From Sesamum alatum (lineage: Eukaryota > Streptophyta > Magnoliopsida > Lamiales > Pedaliaceae): DNA of 64,000 nt. The position numbers and the translations under genes are program-made. This document shows, piece after piece, positions 22,151 to 34,135 of the stretch. The stretch is from assembly GCA_034509735.1 (NCBI GenBank), contig JACGWO010000012.1:8926367-8990366 (forward strand), given 5' to 3'. The notes beneath the pieces are model-generated. The model was not told the origin of the DNA, made no database searches, and saw nothing but the letters and a program-made list of their open reading frames with translations. Numbering within the stretch: the first letter of the stretch is position 1; each line of letters begins with the position of its first letter.

Positions 22151-23695
22151 ATGGCAGTGAATATAGCACCACTCAAGCTTAGGAGCTCAACAAAAGACAG
22201 CATTGCCCCGAAGCAAAATGCGCCTTATGAAAGACCACAAAGAAAGCTAACTGTGAAAGACATGCAAGCAAAGCAATATCCTTTCCTTGATTCCGATGTC
22301 CCCGGCATATTTGATGACTTGTTGGAGGCTAACCTCATCGAACTACCCGAAGCAAAACGACCTGAAGAAGCCGAACGAACAGATGACCCAGAATATTGCA
22401 AGTACCATCGTTTAGTTGGGCATTCAATACAAGATTGCTTTGTGTTCAAAGACAAGATTATGCAATTAGCTCACCAAGGCAAGATCTCTCTTGAAGAAGA
22501 TACCGCAGCAGCAAACGTGACCTCGGTCAAGTGTGGGTCTTTCGACAGTGAAGCCTCCTACAATACCACACACACGAATGATGCTGCGATCCAAGAGGAC
22601 GCTCTGTCTGAAAAAGAAGATTCCTCTGATAGTGATGAATGCATGTCCACCATTACCTTCACCGATGAAGATTTACTTCTTGGGTCAAAACCACATAACC
22701 GCCCCTTGTTCGTCGCTGGATATGCACGTAAACAAAAGGTGAATAGAATATTGATCGATGGAGGCTCTGCACTCAATATCTTACCCCTGCAAACCTTGAG
22801 AGACTTGGGAATCCCAATGGACGAACTCGCAAACAGCCGCCTCATGATTCAAGGCTTCAATCAAGGAGGACAAATGGTTGTCGGCATTATAAGGATGGTT
22901 GTTGATGGACGATATGGCGTCAACTGCACTATTCCATGTTATAGATGCCAAGACTTCTTACAACATGCTTCTTGGCTGCCCTTGGTTGCATGAAAATTCT
23001 GTGGTCCCCTCAACATGGTATCAATGCTTCAATACTGCCGTAATGGTGTAGTGAAAAGGGTACTCGGTGATACCAAGCCTTTTACCGAAGCCGAGTCGCA
23101 CTTCGCCGACGCCAAGTACTACGTTGAAACTGCCAAAAGAGGAAAGGAGATTTCGCCCTCAGAAAAACCAAAGTCTCATGACGATCAAAGCATGAGGAGA
23201 AACGAGCAGCCCGTTATCGAGGCCGGATTTTCAAAGAGTCTGACTTTACCATTGACTCAAGTCAACACGAAGCAACCATCGAAACCGCCACTCGAAGGAT
23301 TTGTGTCCTCAACCCAAAAAGAAGAAGAGGGACATGAAGCGTTGGCTATAGATGGAGGAGGGTATGATCCTAAGGCCTTCAAATTGTTTGTTAAAGCCGG
23401 GTATAATCCACAAGAAAGATTAGCCCTTGGAAAGCTTCCTCCAGAAGCCACCGGCAAGAAGCTCCATGGACTCAACGCCACCCAAGTGATGTTAAAGGAA
23501 AAAGGGCATGCAGTCCCAAATTCACATGTGGGTCTTGGCTTTATCCCTCCTAAGCCTATTCGCATCACCATAAAAAGGGCCAGAATTAACCATGTCACCG
23601 AAAGTCTCTCTTCAACAGAAGATGACCAAAGGAAAGAAAATCTACGGGAGTCTGTCTTCAATAGACTCGGCCCACATAAAAACAATGGTGCATAG
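22151..23695 (+). pseudogene. Gypsy gag-pol linker and aspartic protease
   Basis: This contains a region with CKYHRLVGHSIQDCFVFKD (a CX-H-X-C pattern common in Tat-type gag), then the protease signature NRILIDGGSALNILPL around 22741-22790, with the catalytic Asp in IDGGS. The second open stretch (23015-23695) has YNPQERLALGKLPPEATG and SHVGLGFIPPKPIRI, a conserved linker in this lineage. A frameshift near 22990 separates the two. The segment 23696-23880 is degenerate. Confidence 0.82.
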
Positions 23696-23880
23696 AAAGA
23701 CCAACAATCAATCTGTCTTTCATAGACTTGGTCCACAAAAAAGAATGATGTACCAAAAGAAAGCTATGTCCAAGTTAGCTGCACAATCAAAGGAAAACAT
23801 CACATCCTCACATAAACTTGGAAGTTTGGTTCCTTCCAGAATGAGACGCCACACAAGTCTAGACATCATGTGGCAGAGTC

Positions 23881-26062
23881 TTGAAAGTTAAAACAAGAAC
23901 AATGGTCTTCACACAAGTTCAATTTGATGACGAGGATGACAGAGAAAGAGTTGCATCATCCAATTATATTGACGGCAGTGCTGAAGAAGATATCGCCCTA
24001 GCCAATCACATCACTTTAATAGAAAATGAAGATGTTGAAGAGGAAAATGCTGAAGACGCTCCTCTAGAACTTGAGGAAAGCATTAAAGCCACCGGTGACG
24101 GGTTGAAAGAAGTCAATCTAGGTGATGTCGAAGATCCTAGGCCAATTTACACAAGTGCTTCTCTAACCCCGGAAGAAGATAAGGCTTATGTTGCGCTACT
24201 CCATGAGTATAAAGACGTATTTGCATGGTCCTACAAAGAAATGCCCGGGCTAGATCCAAAAGTAGTTGTGCACCACTTATCCGTAAAGAAGGGGGCTCGT
24301 CCTGTCAAACAAGCTCAACGTAGGTTTTGATCTGAGTTAATCCCATTGATTGAATGTGAGGTAAACAAACTTATGGAAGTTGGTTTTATTCGAGAAGTCA
24401 AGTATCCTACGTGGATCTCCAGCATCGTGCCCGTGAGGAAGAAGAATGGGCAGATACGAGTATCTGTTGACTTCAGGGACTTGAATAACGCATGTCCCAA
24501 AGACGACTTCCCATTACCTATCGCCGAGTTAATGACAGACGCCACTACGGGTCATGAAGCCCTATCTTTCATGTATGGATCGACCGGATATAACCAAATA
24601 CGTATGGCACCAGCAGATAAGGAATTGACAGCATTTCGCACTCCTAAAGGTATATATTTCTAAAAAGTCATGCCTTTCGGATTAAAAAATGTCGGCGCCA
24701 TATATCAAAGGGCAATGCAAAATATCTTCGACGACATGCTCCACAAGAATGTAGAATGCTACGTTGACGACTTGGTCGTGAAATCAAAGAAATGAGAGGA
24801 TCATTTTCATGACTTGAGAAAGGTTTTTGAACGTTTGAGAAGATACCAACTAAAGATGAATCCCTCCAAGTGTGCATTCGCAGTTACATCCGGAAAATTC
24901 CTTGGGTTCATCGTTCGTCAACGGGGTATAGAGATTGAATAAGCCAAGATTGATGCCATTTTGAGAATGCCAGAACCTAGGAATGTCCATGAGTTCAAGA
25001 GTTTGCAAGGAAAGCTCGCGTATCTTCGGAGATTCATTTCAAATCTAGCAGGCCGTTGTCAACCATTCAGTCGCCTAATGAAGAAAGATGTGCCCTTCGA
25101 ATGGGATGAGACTTATGATAAAGCGTTCAGAAGAATAAAATCCTACTTGATGAAGCCTCCGGTGTTGGTTGCACCGTCCCCGGATGCCCCTTAATTCTGT
25201 ACGTCGCTGCTCAGGAGCACTCTGTGGGAATCTTACTTGCCCAGAAAAATAATGAGGGGGAAGAGAATACTTTATACTATTTAAGAAGAACGATGACACC
25301 AAACGAGCTCAATTATTCACCCATCAAAAAGCTATGTTTGGCGTTCATCTTCGCAATCCAAAAGTTGAAGCATTACTTTCAGTCACACAGTGTCCATCTG
25401 GTCTCAAAAGCAAATCCTCTGAAATATATCATGGCAAAGCCAGTTCTGTCTGATAGACTCGCAAGATGGTATCTTCAGTTGCAACAATTCGAGATCACAT
25501 ACGTTCCTCAAAAGGCTGTGAATGGACAAGTTTTAGCAGACTTTCTAGCCGATCACCCCATGCCTACCGAGTGGGAATTGTCTGATGACTTGCCTAACGA
25601 GGATGTCCTTCTAATTGAAGTTACGCCCCCCTGAAAAATGTACTTTGATGGAGCTGCCCATAGAGAAGGAGCTGGGGCTGGGGTTGGGTTGTCTTTGTCA
25701 CATTTGAAGGGGAATTCCTGCCTTATTCCTTCACTTTAACCCAGAACTGTTCAAATAATATGGCGAAATATCAAGTTTTAATCCTCGGATTGAAAATGGC
25801 AGTTAACATAAAGCAACGATACCTCAAAGTATATGGAGACTCTCAGTTAGTGATCAATCAGCTCCTCGGTCTCTACGAAGTCAAAAAGCCTGAGTTGTTT
25901 CCATACTATGACTACGCGAGAAGGCTGATAGGATGGCTAGGAGATGTAGAACTTGAGCACCTGCCAAGAAAGGATAATAAACAAGTTGATGCGTTGGCCA
26001 AGCTTGCTGCAACCCTCTCGATGACCAATAAGGAAACGCGCATACCGATATGTAAGAATTAG
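23881..26062 (+). pseudogene. Gypsy reverse transcriptase and dual RNase H (broken)
   Basis: The RT shows IRVSVDFRDLNNACPKDDFP, MPFGLKNVGAIYQRAM and the active site CYVDDLVVKSK (about 24757-24790, both Asp residues kept), followed by stops at 24661-24663, 24795-24797 and about 24940. RNase H follows (YLRRTMTPNELNYSPIKKL, 25224-25634). A second, archaeal-type RNase H begins MYFDGAAHREGAG at about 25638 and continues with VYGDSQLVINQLLG and LPRKDNKQVDALAKLAATL to 26062. The second RNase H places the element in the Tat group. In-frame stops between and within the domains rule out activity. Confidence 0.92.
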
Positions 26063-26124
26063 GTCATACCACCGGTCTTCAGTGATGATGAGGATGACAC
26101 ACTCCAAGAAGAAGAAATCATGTT

Positions 26125-27341
26125 ATGGAGGCTTTCAAAATTGAAGAAGAAGATTGGCGACAACCACTCATCGATTACTTGAAGTACAAGAAGTCACCCG
26201 ACGATCTACAACGAAGGGCCGAAATTTGGCCGCGGGCGTCTCGCTTCATCTACTTCAAAGACACGCTCTATAAACGCTCTTTTGATGGTATTTTCTTACG
26301 TTGCCTAAATGATGATGAGCAAGTACAAGCTATGGAAGAAGCCCACTCTGGAGTTTGTGGTGCCCACCAATCCGGACCAAAGCTGCACTTTCGTATAAAA
26401 AGGATGGGTTATTACTGGCCTAAAATGGTTACAGACTGCATGGACTATGCACGGAGATGTCAAGCCTGTCAAATTCACGCCAATCTTATCCACCAACCAC
26501 CTGAGTCATTGCACCCTACTGTAGCTTCATGACCCTTCGATCCTTGGGGTTTGGATGTTGTGAGACCCATGACATAGTCCTCTGGTGGTCACTTATATAT
26601 CTTGGCAACAACTGACTACTTCTCTAAATAGGCTGAAGCAGTCCCCCACTAAGAGGTGAAGAAAGAGAATGTTGCTGATTTCATCTGTACACACATCATA
26701 TATCGCTACGGAGTGCCCAGGTATATCATCACTGATAATGGAAAACCCTTCTGTAATAGCTTGATAGACAAATCGTGTCAGAAGTTTGGATTCAAGCAGA
26801 GAAACTCTTCTATGTAATATGCCACTGCCAACGGTCTTGCGAAAGCATTTAACAAAACTTTGTACAGCCTGTTGAAGAAAGTGGTGGCCAAGTCAAAGCG
26901 GGATTGGCACGAAAGAATTGGAGAAGCTCTATGGGCATATAGAACCACCGTCACAATGCCTACGCAAGCAACTCCTTATGCCCTGGTTTATGGAGTGGAA
27001 GCAGTCCTCCCGCTTGAACAACAAATTCCTTCATTGAGGATAGCAATACAAGAACGCTCACTAAAGAAGAAAACACTCGAATACGGCTTGAAGAGCTAGA
27101 AGCTCTCGATGAGAAAAGGTTGGAAGCACAACAGAGGCTCGAGTGTTATCAAGCTCAATTATCCAAGGCATTCAATAAGAAAGTCCGTTGGCGCTCTTTT
27201 CAAGTTGGTGATCTAGTGAGGAGGCTTACAATCACAACGCATCGAACGGGTAACAAGTCTTGTCAAAATGGGATGTCCCGTATGTCGTCAAAGAGGTCTA
27301 CACAAATGGTGCATATAAGCTGGTTGTTGAAGACAGCTTAA
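26125..27341 (+). pseudogene. Gypsy integrase (broken, catalytic Glu replaced by Lys)
   Basis: The N-terminal zinc-binding region (AHSGVCGAHQSGPKLHFRIK and CQACQIHA) is followed by the core with GLDVVRPM and IITDNGKPFCN. The third catalytic position reads ANGLAKAFNKTL; the Lys codon is AAA at 26842-26844, where relatives have Glu, and the gypsy fragment at 63.8 kb in this window keeps Glu (63831-63833). In-frame stops occur near 26530, 26574, 26629, 26650 and 26815. The C-terminus continues with DWHERIGEALWAYRTT and SFQVGDLVRR to 27341. Confidence 0.9.
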
Positions 27342-28180
27342 GGATAGACCCAATAAATGAAAAGTTCTTGAAGCGGTATTACGCTTGAAAGAAAAAAAAA
27401 AACAAAAAGGAAAAACAAAAAAAAGAAGAAACAAAAAAAAACTCAAAAACAAGTAAAAAAAGAAAAACAAAATCCTGGCCCGCATCAGTATAAACTGTGA
27501 ACGGCCCTCCCCTCTTCAAACAAATATTTTGTACTCCTGAACTACGAATTGACTTGATCCTCTTGATGAGGTACATAGGCAGCTTAGATATTCTAAGTCC
27601 AGTCATAACATTTAAATGAATTTTGTTTCTCATATGAAGTCATCGAGTTGGGAAATATTAAAACATGCTCAAGGATTTCAAGATAGAAAGAAAAGGAAAA
27701 AAAAATCTTATATTACGTAATCTCGAAAACATTGGAGTTCATGACTCGGAACAAAAGAAAAAGGGAATCAAATATAACAAAATAAAAGGTCCTAAGCAAA
27801 TCTCAAGTAAAGGGGCTCAAGTCCTTCAACCCTTCTCTCAGAGCTTCCAAGTCTATTCTTGAAGCCTCCAAACTCGCAACCACTTAATCGTTGAAAGGGG
27901 TGGTATTCTCAAGTGCTGCAATCTTCTCCACAATTTCACGGACTCCGACTTGGGCACTATGAAAAAATTGATTTTCTTTCTTTAGAGTAGCACACAAGTT
28001 CTTCATTTGCTCTTTCAAATCTGCAAGCTCCTTCTCAACACGTTTCAACTTGTCCGTAGTAGATTGGACCTTGGAAGTCCCTCCATTTTCTTTAGCGCGG
28101 ACCTCTTGAAGATGATCGTTGGCTTCCTTTAACTGCTGGTCGAGAAGATCTTGGATAACCTTTCAGAAGAAGACGACCTC
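27342..28180. other. Gypsy spacer between pol and antisense gene
   Basis: The pol frame ends about 27387. An A-rich tract (27388-27475) and non-coding sequence follow up to the start of the antisense coding remnants. The block at about 27480-27640 (GGCCCGCATCAGTATAAAC onwards) recurs in the reverse gypsy fragment at 63.08-63.24 kb, so it is a conserved part of the element. Confidence 0.6.
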
Positions 28181-28186
28181 CCCTCA

Positions 28187-30774
28187 TCACAAGCAGCGGC
28201 CTTGGCAAAGAACGTGTTCCACGTTTGAGATGTCAAAATTCTGAAAGCTATTCATAGATTCAAGAATGAAGTAAACGTCGTCTTTGATTGATGAGATGAA
28301 ATCAATTGGGGTGTTTGATATCTTCACGAGAAGATCATTCCATAGCTTTTGAAGGAACTCCTTTTGATGATTAAGAACGAACCTCTTGCCTTCAAATACC
28401 GACACAGCGGCTTGGCAGGAGGGTTGTTTTCTCTTAAGCCCTATTCCAAGAGGACGGATCGTAGCCAACAAGTTAGACCCAAAAATCGACCCTTGGCTGT
28501 CTTGGGAAGTTTCATCATCTTCAACGGCTAAGACTTCAGCTTCGAGCTATGATAATGCATCAACTAGAGTCAGAAACAAAAGAAAATCTTATTACCAAAA
28601 AATAAGAGGAATAAGAAAAAAAAAATAACCTCCTTGACAAAGTTCAACGTTGATGGTTCATGACTTGAGCCTTCTTCATCAACGTCGATGTTTATTAGCT
28701 TCGAATCCCTCTTCGGTCTCTTCCAATGACAAGCAGGGTTGCTACTCCCACTTACTTCCAAGGAACGAGGAGCACTTTGCTTCTTATTTACTTCAAGGGG
28801 TTCGACCACTTGAGAATTTCTCTTGGGAGGGGAAGTAGCCGGCTCGCGAGGTTGATCTTGGGCGACTCCTTCACCACACTTCTTGCTTTTGGAGAAGCTT
28901 GACTTGGGCCTAAGGCAAGCAACTTTGACATGTTTTCTTCAAAGTAGCCACCGTGAACTCCGAGCCACCACCTTTTTGTACGCCTCGGAGGAGAACTTCT
29001 TCATATTTGGGGGCATGGGAGGGAACAACACTTTTTCCATGATCTTGGAAAAAATGCACAAGCGCCAATAACGGATTCCACCCTCTAAAGAGGCTTTACG
29101 AACGTCTTGCGAAAGAATCCCCGGCACTTCTTGGAAGAAACCAAATTGACGATTAAATCGATGAGGGCTATAGGGCTCAACAACGAAATGATCGCCTTGC
29201 CGCAGAGGAAGGTGGTTCGAATGGACGACCATGAAATAGATTTCTTCAGATTCTGTGGCATGCCCATTGTTTGTGAATGAAAAATCCTTGTCCCTCACAA
29301 TCACATTACAAGTCCAAGAGATAAAGTCGCCTTTGTGTAGCCGCTTTCTCGCCTCTTGCGGATCGTAGTATTTTGCGCCCCCTTCGCCTGAAAAGAGCGT
29401 CATCTTGGGCCCACGAACGCTTTACACAAATTGATAATGAGTCTTGAAAATAATAAGCTATCCAACTATAAACAAAGTGAATCGAAAATGGAGAGTGTAT
29501 GCGAGTTGGCCTTGGGGAGTTAGAAATCTTATTCAAACCCCTGTAAATGCTAGCCAAGACAGGAACTGCAAGGCCAATCCTTCGACCAACTACCATAGCA
29601 CTCGCCACCTTGAAAACACTTGGGCGTATTGAACCAACATCTTGAGTGGGAAGGACAAAGGTACAAAGCCAACACGCCAAATACGCCGCCAAGAATGTCT
29701 CTTCCTTCGAACCCCCCTCGATACCGAGCCTCGAAAATAATGCATCATCTTTCGTGGACCACTTGCCATGTACCCCAAAGGTCTCGGAGGGGTTGTGAGT
29801 TGACTTAGGATGAACGACCTTCTTCTCTTTACGCGGAGGGGGCTCGCAATATTTCGTCACCCTTCTAAGCCAAAACTTGACTCATTTGTCGACAGGAACT
29901 TGAGAGGATTGACCATCGTTATTACTCTTTCGAAGAAAATGGTAAGCGTGGAGTAGGAATTTGCAAGAACGAGGCACAAGTCTCCGCCCCTGTCTTGTCA
30001 ACCCCGTTAAGCTCCTTGGCACTTGGGACGACTTCATCGTAAAGGAGTCAGGCCATAGGAAGTCCGACAAGGGTATTGCATGTCCCGCAACGAAATAGAC
30101 AACTCTCTAAAGGATGTTAGAAGAGTGTTAGTAGATGGGCACCATGCTTCGCAAAACGCCTTGACAATGTCAGAATTGTGGTTGTAGGTAAATAGTGAGG
30201 CGTATACGACATCATATACTTGGGCCGCGACTAGCTTGTCCCTGCACCGGCTGAGTACGTCTTCCATCCACTCCCAAAATCCTTTGATGAAGCGGAACTC
30301 ACCAGCAAAGTTAATGTTGTCACCCCACTTGGCTTTCCCTTCAATAATGTGGCGGCCTAACGTCGGTAGAAAGCTTGGTTCGTCGGAACAACGGTGATGG
30401 GTCGCTTGCAAAAACCACACCTTGGAAGTCTTGCTCAATGAAACTTCTCGAGACCATTGTTCCATGTGAAGTGGAGTCGTCAACCTTGGCCATTGCTTCG
30501 TATATCGACCGATGAGAGGTGTGTGAGTCGTCAAAATTGTCCCTTTCTCTGTGAGTTGACTTTCATTGTCAAGAATTACTAAGTTTTGTTGACCGGAGGA
30601 AAAAGACTCGTCTTTGAAGTAAACCATGTTGCAAGCTATCAAAACGAGAAGAGACAATTTAACTGAGTTAAAAAAAAAAGAGAGAGAGCTCAAATAAATC
30701 AAGGTTAGGAAACATATGGATTCACAAAGGAGATAATTCAAGGCCATTAATTTCAGAATCAAATTTATTCTCAT
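28187..30774 (-). pseudogene. Antisense plant-mobile-domain (PMD) protein gene carried by the gypsy element
   Basis: On the minus strand the segments 30034-30630, 29306-29860, 28939-29403 and 28187-28471 encode pieces of one protein resembling the aminotransferase-like plant mobile domain. Examples are EWMEDVLSRCRDKLVAAQVY, then ALFSRLGIEGGSKEETFLAA, LACWLCTFVLP and GRRIGLAVPVLASIYRGL. PMD proteins occur in plant genomes and inside Tat-type gypsy elements. The likely start is the ATG near 30627 (MVYFKDESF), preceded by an acceptor-like TTTTGATAG. Frame changes between the segments and a Thr-to-Ser-rich insertion show decay, although some breaks may be introns. Its role in the element is unknown. 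Confidence 0.75.
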
Positions 30775-32376
30775 GGATTATGAAGCGGCACCACCCAAGA
30801 TTGGTAAATCTTCAAAATTCAATTGCCTACCCACATCAGAAAGTGCAAGGAGATTACAAGTTCTTCAAGCAATTGAACAAAATTGAGTCAACACGGCCAA
30901 CCAATTACGTGCCTAATTTTATTTGACAGATATTCATGCTAGGCCACATAAGAGGCAGATTTACAAGCTTGAAAATATAGAGTTTGAAACAATGTTTGAA
31001 AAAAAAATTGTGCCAAGAATCCTAAAAAAAGGCCCTGTAATTCAATTTTACACAAACTTCTGTTGTAAAAAAAAAAAAAAAAATTGAAATCACCGAATAA
31101 AGGACAAGCTACTTATTGTAGAGTTTAGACATGGTCTAAACTCAATTACGTCAAGTTTTGTCAATTTATCTACAGTAAGATTAGAGAAAAGATGGACGAT
31201 ATCTTGTCTATTAGAATGAGTGGGTTGAAATATAAATATACATGTGTGTCGTTACATCAATTGAAAAAAAAAAAGTGAGTTGGGTATGACCCAATTGTAT
31301 CTAATTGCATTTTCTCGGTGTATGGACACCACATTAATTTCAGCAAGACCATAATTTGATTCCTTGCTCAAAGGGAGCACGAATAGTCCATGTATTTGAT
31401 GTTAGGAATTTTCATCAATATATCAATGAAATTGGCCCAACATTACCGGCATCAACTACTTGTGAACGAGTCTCGGGATGAGTCTTTCATCATCCAGAAG
31501 GACCATCATGTGCGGAAAGAAAAGAAGCAAACATGAAAAATAGGAAAGAAAAAGAGGCGAGACTGAAATTACGATTACCACAATTTGCCGAGTTAACTTC
31601 TATCAGAGCTTCAAGTCTTCAGAACTCCCAAAGAAATTTTGCAGAAATTTACAGAGGCATTAATACGAACACTTGGCGTGCGTATAAAATTGAAGAAACA
31701 AAAATTTGACTATTGAAACATACCTCAAGATTGCCGAACTATCACTGTTAGATTCGAGCAAATTCAAGCTCCTTATATAGGCATCAATTTCAGTTTCTTA
31801 GTCCAAATACACTTGGTGATTTGTCCCAATTTAACTCAAATTTAGAAAGCACAGGTTTAACAAAAATAGGATAAGCCGGTGTTAGTTACCAAGATTTCGA
31901 ATGGTTCAGAAATCAGAACTTGAGTTGAATTCAAACTCAGGTCTTGAATTTGAAACATGGATATATTTTTGTGTTCAAGTCTTGAAGGGAAGACCCACTT
32001 CATGTGTTGTCTCAGCAAGAAAATCAAGGTGTGTTGTCTCAGTAAGAAAATCAAGAATACGTCGGCATGAAGTGGCAAAGGGAAAGGAAAACAAAGGGGT
32101 GTTGTTGCTGCATTTCATTTGGTTTTCATTTAAAACAAAAAGGGGTTAATAAAAGAATGTTTTCTTTCCTTTTCTTTAGGAACAAGGCCATGACTTCATT
32201 TCATTTGGTGTATTTGAGACCCAAATTAAGATAATTGAAAGCAAATCCACAAAGGTTTTGGATTAAATTTGGTTCGAAGCAAGTTCAAGATTTGATATAT
32301 ATTTTCGCGACTCATTCACTTCGAGAATTATATTTTCAAGTATATGTTCGTGAACGAGTCTCGAGGAGGGGGCATT
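30775..32376 (-). other. Upstream region of the antisense PMD gene, with a TATA-like box; polypurine tract at right end
   Basis: There is no coding sequence here. On the minus strand CCTATATAAGGAGC (TATA at 31772-31781) lies about 1.1 kb upstream of the PMD start, and a donor-like GAG/GTATG occurs near 31720, so an upstream non-coding exon and intron are plausible but unproven. At the right end, GAGGAGGGGGCATT (about 32362-32376) is the polypurine tract before the 3' LTR. Confidence 0.5.
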
Positions 32377-33323
32377 TGTAGACAAATAAATCTTGCAACC
32401 AATCAAATTACGACAAGTGGAAAGTATATATTATTTATCAATTATATTCTATTTTTCTATTTATATTTTGGAATTTACTAAATTAATTCTAAATATAAAT
32501 AGTTAAATTAATTGATATTTTAATATATATTTCATCATCAAATCAACGGTCGACACATGTCAAGTTGAGGTGTTTTGGCCAATCAAATCAAAGACAAATA
32601 TTTCTTGTATTATCTCTTTAACAAAAATACAAAATTTAAAGAGATAATATTGAAATTGACCAATCATGTCTTCCCAAATATTTAATATATTTATTTCTTT
32701 AAATTAAAATAAAGAGATAATATAAAATAAGTGTTCAAGTTCACCACAACTCTACTTCTTTGACAACTATATAAAGAGGTCCTTGGAACTCATTCAAAAC
32801 ACACAAACACATATAATTGAAGACACAAGTAAGAGGGCATTCAAAAAGTCCCGAAATCCTCTCAAGCACAAATCAAGGAAGATCCACGGCGTTCTAGGCA
32901 AGATTCAAGGTGTTCGTCGCGGAAATCATCCAAAATCAGCGTTTAATTCGACAAGAAATTCGAAGACCGGCGAATTAACGTTATCAAAACAAAAGTCCAC
33001 CTTAGCGGAAGATCAAAGTCTCAAATCCACCAAGAAATATCCCAAGTTCAAGTCAAATATCTCCAAATTTATAGCGTTTGATTCAGGAACAAGTCAATGA
33101 CCCTCGAATTAACGTTATTCAAAGTCAAAATCAACGTCAAAGGAGATCAAACGTCGAGTTTCACCTCCGAAGTTGCCAAAGTCAAAGATCAAGTTCCTAA
33201 AGAGAAGAATCAGAGGTTTTTAAGTAGAGATTTCGCACCCACAAATATTCAATTCAATCCAAAGAATTTATTTGTAATATTTTCTTGTTTTGTTAAATTC
33301 AGGAACACGAAAATTTGTTTACA
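32377..33323 (+). repeat. Gypsy 3' LTR
   Basis: A 947-bp LTR matching 19895-20841, with a TATA box at 32768-32775. Differences from the 5' LTR are mostly single transitions plus a few short indels. It is followed by the target duplication AATAC at 33324-33328. Confidence 0.95.
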
Positions 33324-33404
33324 AATACATCTTGAATTAATATCGATTAAAAATTAATCTTAACATATAAAATCATTTAAGATAAAAAAATTAAATTAGT
33401 ATTT

Positions 33405-33708
33405 TAACCTTGGAGATAAATTCTCGCACTATGGTTAATATTAAATAGCCGTAGTGAATAGTCATTGACCATGGCCATGTAACGGTTCTCGATCGTGGTT
33501 TTTGCGAGGGTGGCAAAAACATTCTCCATGGATAAAAGCCATGACGAATATTTTTACCATGGCTTTTAGCCGTGGCAAATAAACTTTTCGTGGTGGAAAA
33601 ACTAGCTTTTGCATTGATTTTTATATACCGTGTTAATAATAATTATCTACCACGATTTTTATCCATGGTCATTAAAAATATAGCTAATATTAATTTTTTT
33701 TTCTAGTG
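33405..33708 (-). mobile_element. Terminal fragment of a different CACTA-like element
   Basis: The right end reads, on the minus strand, CACTAGAAAAAAAAATTAAT, a CACTA-type terminus. The preceding 250 bases carry repeated short motifs around CCATGGC, GCCGTGG and CCACGAT in both orientations, like a subterminal array. The motif differs from the GGAACGGT family elsewhere in the window. The left boundary is uncertain and no coding sequence is present. Confidence 0.45.
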
Positions 33709-33719
33709 TTGGATAATTA

Positions 33720-34135
33720 TAACTAAAGGTTTAATATATTTAAAATAGATGATAATTCAAATAAAAAAGAATTTTTTGTTGTCAATTAAAACATTCAATT
33801 ATAATCTTGGACATAAATTTTTAGATAAATACAAAATGAATATCTAGTACATTTAAAATAGGCGATGTTTCTAACCGGTATTTTCTTGAAAATTTAAAAA
33901 TTCAATCATAATATTAAAAATAAGATTTTAGATAAATACAAAATAAATATTTAAGATATTTAGAATAAACAATATTACTAACCAATAAGATTCTTTTTGC
34001 AATTAAAAAAATCAATTATAATCCTAGAGATAAGATTTTGGATAAATACAAAGTAAATATTTAATATAGATAATTGGATAATATTTTTAACCAATGAAAA
34101 TTTTTCTTAGTAAATAAAAAACTCAAAATTCTAAG
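33720..34135. repeat. Degenerate tandem repeat, unit about 110 bp, AT-rich
   Basis: A core of the form AGATAAATACAAAATAAATA followed by a TCTAACC- or ACTAACC-containing block and an A-rich end occurs about three times (near 33820, 33920 and 34040), and once more around 35738-35840. Units diverge by tens of percent. No gene. Confidence 0.5.

Larger units (their letters stand above)
19895..33323 (+). mobile_element. Ty3/gypsy retrotransposon, Tat-type, full length but inactive
   Basis: The element begins TGTAGAC and ends TTTACA, has two 947-bp LTRs (19895-20841, 32377-33323), and is flanked by the 5-bp duplication AATAC (19890-19894, 33324-33328). The order is gag, protease, RT, RNase H, a second archaeal-type RNase H, integrase, and then an antisense gene before the polypurine tract. 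Dual RNase H and an extra antisense frame are hallmarks of the Tat lineage. The LTRs differ by roughly 5-6% by eye, so insertion is not recent. Many stops and frameshifts are present. Confidence 0.95.

Noticed and set aside
19890..33328. Gypsy element as an active, recent insertion
   Set aside because: Despite matching target duplications, the LTRs differ at dozens of positions and pol has many stops.
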